From Mesostigma viride (taxonomy: Eukaryota > Streptophyta > Mesostigmatophyceae > Mesostigmatales > Mesostigmataceae): 64,000 bases of DNA. The notes beneath the pieces are model-generated. The model saw nothing but the letters and a program-made list of their open reading frames with translations, did not search any database and had not been told where the DNA came from. Every line of letters starts with the position of its first letter. Position 1 is the stretch's first letter. Made by a program: the position numbers and the translations under genes. Below are positions 39,301-51,300 of this stretch, piece after piece. The stretch lies in assembly GCA_009746045.1 (NCBI GenBank), contig RPFO01000313.1, positions 409,340 to 473,339 on the forward strand. Reading direction: 5' to 3'.

Positions 39301-42300
39301 ACTGCCGGATCTCTTGAACGATCTCGTGCACGGGCTGTATGCGGCGGCTGGGGGGCCCTGGGTGTTCGGGCTGCCCCGCCCTGCCCTCATCTCCTCCGCT
39401 GGCCATCGTGGCGGCGCGGCCAGCAGTGCGGTCGGCCAGAGCGTGGGGCAGCAGGGCGGCCATGCGGGGGCGGCGGGGGAGGTCACCCGCGTGGCAGAGG
39501 CGCTGCTGCGGGGCCAGCGTGGGGGCGGCGGCAGCTATCACTGGCTGGCCGTGATGGGCATGCACCTGCAGGCGCTCCGCTGGTGGCCCGCCAGGGACCT
39601 GCGGCCGCCGTCCCAAAATAGATCTCATGAGGATGCCAGTGAGGGGGTTCAAGGAGCCGGGGAGGGTAGTGAGGGCGCTCAAGGGGAGGGTGTGGAGGGA
39701 AAGGGCTCTTCCGGCCTGGGAGTGCCCCCGGTGGGAAGCATGCCAGGTGGAGGCATGCCAGTTGTCACCGCGGCGGAGCTGGATGACCTCCTCGCGACCG
39801 CGTTTGCGTGCCAGGAGATGGCGATGCGGCTGGGGCAGCACCCGGCGGCACTGCCGTTGTGGGAGGAGTTTGGCGTGTGCTTCCGGGCGCTTCTTGCGTG
39901 CGAGGCGGATCCTGACAAGGCGGCCCCCTCGTCTTCTACACCTCACGCCGCGGCAGGTGGCGGTGCCTCGCAGCAGTTTGTGGGAGAGGTTGGCGCAACA
40001 GGGCAGGGAGAGGGGCTGTCGCCACCAACGCCGAGCGCGGGCGAAGGGCTGGAAGAGCCGACGCTGCTGGACCTTGGTGGCGGTGGTGGCGGTGGTGCGG
40101 CGTCCCTGGCGGCTGTGCCGGATGATGGCAGGGCCCGCATGTCTGTGCTGGCGGACGACCCCTTCAGCGACATCGGCACCAAGGACGGCACGTTTGTGCT
40201 GGAAGACCCCGAGGAGATGTCCACCCTCATGGCCTCGCAGTCGCCAGCATCGGACCCATTGCTGGTCCCTCGCGGTGGGGGTAACGAGGGGGGCCTCCCG
40301 CTCGCGTATGTGATGCCCCCGCCCACCCCCGCGGCAGTGGCGGCGCCCCCTCTTGGGACCTACCGAGCCATATTCGAGACGCCCGACGTGGTGGAGCATC
40401 TCCAGATCCTTGCGTCGTTCTGGGGGGCATACAGCGCCCCCTTGGGGGACCTGTGCGAGCGAATGGCCCGCTTCGATTTCTCCCCCGTCCCCAGTACTGC
40501 GGAAGCCAGCATCTTGCCGAAGGGAGTCGAGGGGGTAGTGCCACCACCGGGCATGGTGCCCTCGGTCAGTGCCAGCGGCGTGCCGGTGACTGATGCCAGA
40601 AGAATGAGTCCTGGGTGGCGATCGGCAGCCATTCTCTCGGGGGACCCCATCGCGTTCCGGGGCTTTTGCGAGGTGGCCCCGCCCCGGCTGGCGCCCCCTC
40701 GCAGGGAACAAGGGGACGCGGGGGCGGCGGGGGGCGCGGATGGGGCGCACCTGGCCAGGGGGCCGCAGGGGCGTGCCTCGGAGGACCTGACTCCTGGCGC
40801 CGCCACAGCCGTGGCAGCCGACAGCATCAAGAGAGAGGAGGGTGCGGCCACCAGGGTTGTGGATGGTCAGGGGGCGGCGATGCGGGTGGAGGCGGTGGGC
40901 GGGCATCCTTCTGCGGCCACCCAGGCGGGAGGCGCTCGTCCTGGTGACTCCGGGGTGCTTGCTGGCGCTCACGCCCCCTTTGCTGCCGAGGGGGACATCC
41001 TGGTGCACTACCTGTTGCCCCGCCGGGTGGACCCCGTCTCCCGGGCGGCGTGCGAGGCTGGCGCGCGGCTGCCCCAGTACCTGGCGCTGAGGGAGCGCGT
41101 CCAGGGGGCGTCCAGGGACCTGGTGGCCTGGGCAGCCGAGATGGGCAAGGCCGGCGCGTGCACGCCGGAGGAGCGGGCGTTGTGGGCGCGGAGAATGGTC
41201 GCAGATGCGGTTACTGTGGGGTCCATCAAAGCGGCCGCCCAGGGGGTGGGAGAAGGACAGGTTGGCCTGGTGGGAAGCGGCGCCGGTGGTTGCGCTAGCC
41301 ATGGCGGAACTGTTGGTCCATTGGAAGGAGGGGGTGGCCAGGCGGCGGCACTGTCTTCCCCTGCGGGAGCGGATACTGGGGTGATGCCGACAGCAGCAGC
41401 AGCAGCAGGAGGGCGTGGCCATGAGCCGCCTCTGGACTCATCCGACGGCGCCCCGGTCGCCCTCCCCTCCCTGGCGCGGACCCTGCGTGCCGCCCTGGCC
41501 CGCGTGGACGACTTCTCGCGCGCCGTTGCCGACTTGGACGCGCGGCTGCTCCGCCTCGTGCGCGGTCGCTATACCGAGCGCAACGTTATAGTGAACGTGC
41601 GTCTGTGCTGCCTCGGGGAGCGCGGCACCAGCGCCGATGGCCGCGTATACGTCGTCCCCTGCCCTCGCCCCAACGTTCTCCCTGTCGAGCACCCAGAGAT
41701 GTGCCCGGGGGTGGCCCCCGAGGAGTACGAGCGGCAGTTTGCGGCGTGCCGGTGCGCATGCCGGGACTTGTTGCTGCGCCTCCTGGACGGCCCCGTTCAG
41801 GCGCTCGGATTCCTGTGCTTTGAGATCGAGAGCGTCGCGCGGTGGCTGCTGCACCATGCGGCCGAGGAGAAGGGGATGGGCGGCGCCCGGTTGTCCATGA
41901 TGATGCCGTCCCCGGGTACGGCGGCTGCATATGCCAGTGGCAAACCCGCCGCAAAGGATAAAGGCAAGGGCAAGGCGACGGTGGACATTGTCGAGGCATC
42001 AGGGACAGGGGTGTCGATGCATTCGGGATCGGTGGCCAGGCGGGCACCCCCCACGCCGGATGCGCTGGCGGCGGCCGAGCTGTTCTTTGGGCTGTTGGAG
42101 GTGGCGCTCATGCCGTCTGAGGATAGCTCTCTTGAGATGTCATCCACCGGTACTGCCTCGGCCGATACATCCTATATCACCGCCACGACCCATGCTGTCT
42201 TAACCGTCGCCACGGCGCAGGCGACAACAGCGAAACCGAGTGTCAGGGAGGCGGCGGCATCCGAGGGCTCCCGCCTGGTGCTGCGTGCGTGGGCGCGGGG

Positions 42301-45300
42301 GCTACTCTCGCTTCTGGCAGACGCGGCCGTGCCCAGCCAGCCTGGTGCACAGGAGCGTCTGATTTGCCGGCTGGGCTGGGGGCATGCCTGGGTGGATGCC
42401 ACCGTAGGGAAATGGTCATCATTCAATCCAGCCAGCGCTGGTAATGCTGCCCACGCCACGGCGCTCTCAGTGCCAGCACCGCGGCCCGCCCTCGGAGCGA
42501 ATTCGCCGGGCGACCCATTGCGCGGCGCCAGCTGTGCGGACCTGGCGGCGTTCCTCATCTCAGAGCACACGCTGGCGCCGCACTTGCTGCTGGCGGACGC
42601 GCCTGACTCGCTCCCAGGGCTAGCCGGCAGCGGGGGGCAGGGCAGCAGTGGTGGTATTGGTGGCAGCGAGGGCAGCAGCAGCAGAGGCATTGGTAGCGGT
42701 GGCAGGGGCGGTGCGGTGACAGGTGGCAGGGGGGAGCAAGGGTCCCGGCGTGCGATGCTTCTGCTGGCATGCTTACGGGGCCTTGCTTTGCGCGCGGCGC
42801 AGGCAGCCGGGGCCAGCGCGGCGGTGCTGCCACCTTTCAAGTTGCCAGCATCCTCGGCCCTCGTCCAAAAGACCTCTGAAGGAGCGGCTATCGGTCCAAG
42901 CACTCCTCCGGAGGATGGCGGCATCATGCGCGGGGCGATGGTGACGTGGGCTGGTGTCGGCCGCGAGCAGTTGGCGCGGTTGATGGCCGAGTTTAACGTG
43001 CGCGCGGTGACCCGCCAGCTGGCGCGCGCGGGGCGGCTCGTGCTGCCGCGTGGCAGCGTTCTGGGCGAAGAGGAGGATGAGGAGAGTGGCCCAGGTGGGG
43101 TTCATGCCAGGGAGGGAGCCTCCGGATCCGCGGGTGGGGGTGGGGGCAGGTCGCAGTTTAAGATTCTGATTACCCCTGAGATGGCGATGTTGCTGGAAGT
43201 GATGCAGCTGCTGTTCTTGGCGGGCCCGCCGGCCTCAGCCATCTCCCTGGACCCTTCCTTTGCGCACGTGGAGTCGATCAGCCTTTTGTCACCGACAACT
43301 CTCGTTCCACCTCGCGACTCCGCTTCGACAGCCCCGACCACGCTGTCTGCAAGTGGCACAACGGTTGCTTCCGGACAAGGTGGCAATAATTCTGGTGATG
43401 TCGCGACGACGACGCAGCAGGCAATGGCGTTGCTCGAGGAGCTGCTGGCGTTCCCTGAGCTGTTGCTGCCATGCCTCCACGCGCTTTTCTCGGATCGGGT
43501 CATCAGCGCTGGGGTGGCTGAGGTCGTTCCGCTCCCTACGAGTTGCCAGGCCCATGCTGGGACTCATGCCGAAGCTCCACCTTCTCCCGCGCACCATGTC
43601 GATGGTAGTGGGCTTGCTGGAGTGCCCCCAACTGCAGCCGATGCATCGAATGGCCTCGCTCACATCCCAGCAACGGTACCGTTGGCTCATGCCATGACCG
43701 GCGGTGGCACCCCTCCCCTTGCGGTCTCCCTGTCCGCCACCCTGGACGGCCGCCACGGCTTGAGCGCCCTCTCGGCCCGCCTGGACGCCCCTCTGGCGCT
43801 CATCTCCCGCCTCCCGTTGGACGAGCTCCCCCTGTCCACCCTCGTGCGAGTGTTTCGGCTGCTAGGAGTCGCGCTTCAGAATGGCCGCGTGGCCTCGCAG
43901 GCGTCGCTCGCGCCGCTCATTTCCGCGTTGCTGGCCACGCCCGCCGCGCTAGCAGTCCTGCGCGGTGGTCCGGCCGAGTCATCCCCGCCATCGTTCCCAT
44001 CCTCCGGTGGCGCTCACTCTGGGCCTGGGCTGACGTCATCATCAGTGGCGATGGGAGATAGCGTGACGGCGGCAGGCAGCATGGCGGCCGGGGTCAGCTC
44101 TGCTGCGGGCGGTGCGTCCGCATCGGCCGGCCGATTGCTGGCATCCGCGCAGCTGGCCGAGCAGCTCTGGTCGGCGGTGCGCCTGCTCTTGGCCGCGTGC
44201 CTCGACAACATCCTCCCGCTGGGCTCCCTGCGGGGACAGGGACCAGGACAACTGGCGTCCGTACCCTCGTTCCTCTCGTCATCTTCAGCAGCAGCCATGT
44301 CAACTGGGACAGGCCTACCTGGCCTGGACAGTGACGTGGTCCAGCACCAAGGGGAGGGGAGCTACCTCTCCGCGCTCCAGCAGCAGGATGCCCACGACCT
44401 GCGCTGTGCGGAGATGATGACGCAGCTCGACACGCTGCTGGCCACATTCCTCGACCCACCTGCACTGCTGGTCATCGCCACCACCTCCCCCGGCTCCTAC
44501 CCCGGCGGTCCTGCCTCAGGCGCCTTGAGCACCATGAGCGGCAACCTGGACAACCTGGTAGCCGTCACGGCGAGTACCCCACCCGTCTCCCCCGCCTGCC
44601 TGGCCCGCCTCTGGCATCTGTACGAGTCGCTCTTGCAGCCCTTCCTCGCGGCGGCGGCAACTGCCTCAGGCGACCCTCCCGGCGTGTACGGGCTCTTCCG
44701 CCGCCACTGGGCCGCGCTGCCCTGGGGTGCCTGGGTGCCCCCCTGCGTGGACCCTGAGGGGCTGTCTGTCTCCATCTCAGCCGCCATGACATCAGCACCG
44801 TCGTCTGCTTCTTCGACCCCATCTTCTGCCGTCCTGCGGTCACTGTACGGGTCGTGGGGTGAACCGGGCGAGCTGGCGTCCGTGGTGGCGCGTCTGCGGG
44901 CTCACCTGCTGCATGAGGACGGAGCGGTCATGCACCTGCTGCACCGGCTGCCCTGGCACACCCTGGTAGAGGGGGTGGTCGCCAGCGGGGCGGGCCAGGG
45001 GGCTGCGTACGGGTGTGTTTGCCCTCGCTCGATGGAAATCTGTTGTGATCCCTGCACAAACCTTGTGATCCCTGCACAAACCTTGCTATCACTTCACAAA
45101 CCTTGCTATCACTGCACAAACCTTGTTATCACTGCACAAACCTTGCTATCACTGCACAAACCTTGCTATCACTGCACAAACCTTGCTATCACTGCACAAA
45201 CCTTGCTATCACTTCACAAACCTTGCTATCACTTCACAAACCTTGTTATCACTGCACAAACCTTGCTATCACTGCACAAACCTTGCTATCACTGCACAAA

Positions 45301-48300
45301 CCTTGCTATCACTGCACAAACCTTGCTATCACTGCACAAACCTTGCTATCACTGCACAAATCTTGCTATCACTGCACAAACCTTGTTATCACTGCACAAA
45401 CCTTGCTATCACTGCACAAACCTTGCTATCACTGCACAAACCTTGCTATCACTTCACAAACCTTGTTATCACTGCACAAACCTTGCTATCACTGCACAAA
45501 CCTTGTTATCACTGCACAAACCTTGTTATCACTGGTCACTGCACAAACCTTGTTATCACTGCACAAACCTTGCTATCACTGGTCACTGCACAAACCTTGT
45601 TATCACTGCACAAACCTTGTTATCACTGCACAAACCTTGCCATCACTTCACAAACCTTGTTATCACTGCACAAACCTTGTTATCACTGCACAAACCTTGC
45701 TATCACTGCACAAACCTTGCTATCACTGCACAAACCTTGCTATCACTGCACAAGCCTTGCTATCACTGCACAAACCTTGCTATCACTGCACAAACCTTGT
45801 TATCACTGCACAAACCTTGCCATCACTGCACAAACCTTGTTATCACTGCACAAACCTTGCTATCACTGCACAAACCTTGCTATCACTGCACAAACCTTGC
45901 TATCACTTCACAAACCTTGCTATCACTGCACAAACCTTGCTATCACTGCACAAGCCTTGTTATCACTGCACAAACCTTGCTATCACTGCACAAACCTTGT
46001 TATCACTGCACAAACCTTGCTATCACTGCACAAACCTTGCTATCACTGCACAAACCTTGCTATCACTGCACAAACCTTGTTATCACTGCACAAACCTTGC
46101 TATCACTGCACAAGCCTTGCTATCACTGCACAAACCTTGTTATCACTGCACAAACCTTGCTATCACTTCACAAACCTTGCTATCACTGCACAAACCTTGC
46201 CATCACTGCACAAACCTTGCTATCACTGCACAAACCTTGCTATCACTGCACAAACCTTGCTATCACTGCACAAACCTTGCTATCACTGCACAAACCTTGC
46301 CATCACTGCACAAACCTTGCTATCACTTCACAAACCTTGCTATCACTGCACAAACCTTGCTATCACTGCACAAACCTTGTTATCACTGCACAAACCTTGT
46401 TATCACTTCACAAACCTTGCCATCACTGCACAAACCTTGTTATCACTGCACAAACCTTGCTATCACTGCACAAACCTTGTTATCACTGCACAAACCTTGT
46501 TATCACTGCACAAGCCTTGTTATCACTGCACAAGCCTTGTTATCACTGCACAAACCTTGCCATCACTTCACAAACCTTGTTATCACTGCACAAACCTTGC
46601 TATCACTGCACAAGCCTTGTTATCACTGCACAAACCTTGCTATCACTTCACAAACCTTGTTATCACTGCACAAACCTTGCTATCACTGCACAAACCTTGC
46701 TATCACTTCACAAACCTTGCTATCACTGCACAAACCTTGCTATCACTGCACAAACCTTGCTATCACTGCACAAACCTTGCTATCACTGCACAAACCTTGC
46801 TATCACTGCACAAGCCTTGCTATCACTTCACAAACCTTGCTATCACTTCACAAACCTTGTTATCACTGCACAAACCTTGTTATCACTGCACAAACCTTGC
46901 TATCACTGCACAAACCTTGCTATCACTTCACAAACCTTGTTATCACTTCACAAACCTTGTTATCACTGCACAAACCTTGCTATCACTGCACAAACCTTGT
47001 TATCACTGCACAAATCTTGCTATCACTTCACAAACCTTGCTATCACTGGTCACTGCACAAACCTTGCTATCACTTCACAAACCTTGTTATCACTGCACAA
47101 ACCTTGTTATCACTGCACAAACCTTGCTATCACTGCACAAACCTTGCTATCACTTCACAAACCTTGTTATCACTTCACAAACCTTGTTATCACTGCACAA
47201 ACCTTGCTATCACTGCACAAACCTTGCTATCACTGCACAAACCTTGCTATCACTGCACAAGCCTTGTTATCACTGCACAAACCTTGCTATCACTTCACAA
47301 ACCTTGCTATCACTGCACAAACCTTGCCATCACTGCACAAACCTTGCTATCACTGCACAAACCTTGCTATCACTGCACAAACCTTGCTATCACTTCACAA
47401 ACCTTGCCATCACTGCACAAACCTTGCTATCACTTCACAAACCTTGCTATCACTGCACAAACCTTGTTATCACTGCACAAACCTTGTTATCACTGCACAA
47501 ACCTTGCTATCACTTCACAAACCTTGCTATCACTGCACAAACCTTGCTATCACTGCACAAACCTTGTTATCACTGCACAAACCTTGCTATCACTTCACAA
47601 ACCTTGCTATCACTGGTCACTGCACAAACCTTGCTATCACTGCACAAACCTTGCTATCACTGCACAAACCTTGTTATCACTGCACAAATCTTGCTATCAC
47701 TGCACAAACCTTGCTATCACTGGTCACTGCACAAACCTTGCTATCACTGCACAAACCTTGCTATCACTGCACAAACCTTGCTATCACTGCACAAACCTTG
47801 CTATCACTTCACAAACCTTGCCATCACTTCACAAACCTTGTTATCACTGCACAAACCTTGCCATCACTGCACAAACCTTGCTATCACTGCACAAGCCTTG
47901 CTATCACTGCACAAACCTTGCTATCACTGCACAAACCTTGCTATCACTGCACAAATCTTGCTATCACTGCACAAACCTTGTTATCACTGCACAAACCTTG
48001 CTATCACTGCACAAACCTTGCTATCACTGCACAAACCTTGTTATCACTGCACAAACCTTGCTATCACTGGTCACTGCACAAACCTTGCTATCACTTCACA
48101 AACCTTGTTATCACTGCACAAACCTTGCTATCACTGCACAAACCTTGTTATCACTGCACAAACCTTGCTATCACTGCACAAACCTTGCTATCACTGCACA
48201 AACCTTGTTATCACTGCACAAACCTTGCTATCACTTCACAAACCTTGCTATCACTGCACAAACCTTGCTATCACTGCACAAACCTTGCTATCACTGCACA

Positions 48301-51300
48301 AACCGTGCTATCACTGCACATTCTTTATCGTCCTGCCGTTGTTTGGTGCTTTTCCCTGGTGACATGCGCTGATGTGCCCGCCTGTTTCTCGCTGCATGCA
48401 CCGTCTGCATTTCCAGCATGATGAGAAAATCTTCTCGGAAGTGCACATCGCGAGAGCTTCCATCCCCTCCCCCCCTAGGACTGACCCCCCCCTAATCGTG
48501 TGTTGTCCGCTGTTGACATTGCAGGGAGGGCGCCTCATTGCACGATAACAGCCAGCCCCGAAGCACGCTGGCTCTCCAGCTGTCGCTGCTGGTCATCGAG
48601 GCTTACATCCACCACGGCCCCAAGCCCCTCCCTGTGTGGATGAAGCGCCTGCTGCGGAGACAAGGGGGGGGCGCCGACATTGCGGGCAAGGAGGATAGCA
48701 TGTTTGTAATGGACAACGATGCAGATCATTATGATTCCGGTGTCGGTGAGCGAGGGGTCACGGCGTCGGAGGGCCGACCGCAGGATGCCAAGGCCCCCCA
48801 CCTGAGGGACCTCCTGTGGGTGTCGGATGCGGGCACCCTCGTGCGGTCCTTGGAGGATGGAGACCTGCTGCAGCCGCTGCTGGAGGTGGGTACTGATGTA
48901 ACATGTATCGCTGTGTGTTGGAGGTGGGTGCTTGTATACTAGTCGGGTGCTCGTATACTAGTCTAACATAATTATCACAGCTAGAGGTGTCTGCTGGCAT
49001 ACTCTACTGACACACATCGCAGCTAGAGGTGTCTGCTGGCATGCTCTACTGACACACATCGCAGCTAGAGGTGTCTGCTGGCACACTCTACTGACACACA
49101 TCGCAGCTAGAGGTGTCTGCTGGCACACTCTACTGACACACATCGCAGCTAGAGGTGTCTGCTGGCATACTCTACTGACACACATCGCAGCTAGAGGTGT
49201 CTGCTGGCACACTCTACTGACACACATCGCAGCTAGAGGTGTCTGCTGGCATACTCTACTGACACACATCGCAGCTAGAGGTGTCTGCTGGCACACTCTA
49301 CTGACACACATCGCAGCTAGAGGTGTCTGCTGGCATACTCTACTGACACACATCGCAGCTAGAGGTGTCTGCTGGCATACTCTACTGACACACATCGCAG
49401 CTAGAGGTGTCTGCTGGCATACTCTACTGACACACATCGCAGCTAGAGGTGTCTGCTGGCATACTCTACTGACACACATCGCAGCTAGAGGTGTCTGCTG
49501 GCATACTCTACTGACACACATCGCAGCTAGAGGTGTCTGCTGGCATACTCTACTGACACACATCGCAGCTAGAGGTATCTGCATGTCTCCCCTCGCCTTG
49601 TCATGACCGAATCCATGCTCGTATGGCCAGTCAGGCAAGGGGTGTGATGGCGAAACGACTTTGTTGGGATTGTGAAGGCTGATGATTTCCCCCTTGACGT
49701 CCCGCTGTCAAGCTAGCCCGCTCATCCTGCTTGTCATTGGCGTCCTATTTATAGTTATCTAGAGACAAGATCGGGGGCACCGCCCCCGAAGCCCCGCTTC
49801 TTGGCAGATTCTGTGCCTCAGCGGCTTTTTGTGCCTCCAGCGGCAGGTACTTGCAGAGCCGTACATGCCCGCTTACAGTGCCCGACCGCTAGCAAGTGCA
49901 AGACCGCTAAACCTCTTCACCTGGCCACAGTTTGTCGTACTGTTGATTATGCAACGATTCCATGCCAGTTCCATCGTGCTGGCCGTTTTGCTGCCGGATT
50001 CTAGGAATCAGCTGGCTAAACTAAAGGGCAAGCTGGACAGTCAGTCCGTTTTGTCAGTCAGGCAGTTCCGTCAGTCCTTTTTGTTGAAACTGCCAAATAC
50101 CGCTTGAATCATTCCCACCCTCGCTGTTTTCCTCGCCGATTTCCCACGTCCGTCACCAATTCGTAGGCGTTGTCCAAGGTGTACTTTGCATGCATTGCTT
50201 AGACTCGCTCCTGCGTTGAGCTACGCGGAGCATTGCACCGTTACGTAGCCATTACTGCTGTTATGACGAAATATTGCTTTTGCTGATCGACGGTTGGCAC
50301 GTATTTGTTTGACTTCCGCGACTACTGACGTCTCACAAAACTTTGGCTCACGGCGAGAGGCCGCTAGAAAGGGGACGGCGCCCATCTGCGGAAACATTTT
50401 CGGGAAACAAATTGTGCGGCCGAGGCCTCGCGGAAGTCACGTACGGAAAACGTTCGAATGCAATGTTTGCTGAAACTTTTCGCCGAGTGAATTCGTAGTA
50501 TATAAGGGCAAATATATATTTGTTTGTTATCCAGAGAATATATTTTTGTTTGTTATCCAGAGAATCCGTGGAACCCTTTCAAGCTTTTGGTCAGGTTACC
50601 CGCAAGGCTTCCTGCCCTTGACCGGCGGTGGCGGGAAGCCGCGACCCATGCGATGATGGCTTGTATCATGGTCTGATGAGCCTCGCTGTAGGGCCGCTTT
50701 TTCCACATCTTCTTCTACGACCCCCAGCCTCTTGCCCGCACAGACCAGGTGAATACCGATGTGGGCCCTGCTGGCGGGCTTGGGACTGGCCAACCAGGTA
50801 GACACCTCCTCCTATGGCAGGGTCCCCTTGTCCCGTCGCAACCCACTGGCAAACTTGCGCGCGCCCCGCACCGACGCGGCGCGACCCGGACCTATGTGAC
50901 ACAATTGCTTGAGGATGCAGGGCTTCTGGGACTATCTGTTCTCCGCGACCGCATGATAGACAAGGAGAAATGGGCTGCCATCTGCTATAAGCACCTTCCT
51001 GAGGGGCATGCTCCTGTTTTCTCCCCACGGGCCCCGCGGCCCATTGCTAGAATGCAGGGTAGAAGTCCGCAGGTGGAGGTTATTGCCCCTGAGGATAGCC
51101 GCTAGACTACCGCCTCGTCTGCCATTACAGTAGAAGACAGCTCGGATGAGGATTACATCCCCCTCTAGTGACTATATGGTTGGGGCATGATGCAGACGTT
51201 ATTTGTAACTTTCGTGTAATTATTTTCTAATGAGATTAGCATAGTACTCCGTGGCATGCCCATGCGCATGACACGCAAGTACTTACTTCTACCACCACTG

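Noticed and set aside
39299-41422. Long minus-strand open frame (about 700 codons) opposite exon 2
   Set aside because: GC-rich codon bias of the plus-strand exon keeps the antisense frame open. It has no recognisable motif and is Arg/Pro/His-rich, as antisense shadows are.
45044-48320. CRISPR-like array
   Set aside because: Units are contiguous with no unique spacers, and the context is a eukaryotic intron.
45044-48421. Very long open frames (over 1,000 codons) continuing from exon 2 or starting inside the array
   Set aside because: They arise because the 20-bp unit has no stop codon on the plus strand. Splice phases place the array in intron 2 (45007-48524).
48958-49638. Minus-strand 226-codon frame with a 14-residue repeat
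   Set aside because: It is a by-product of a 42-bp (14-codon) minisatellite inside intron 3.
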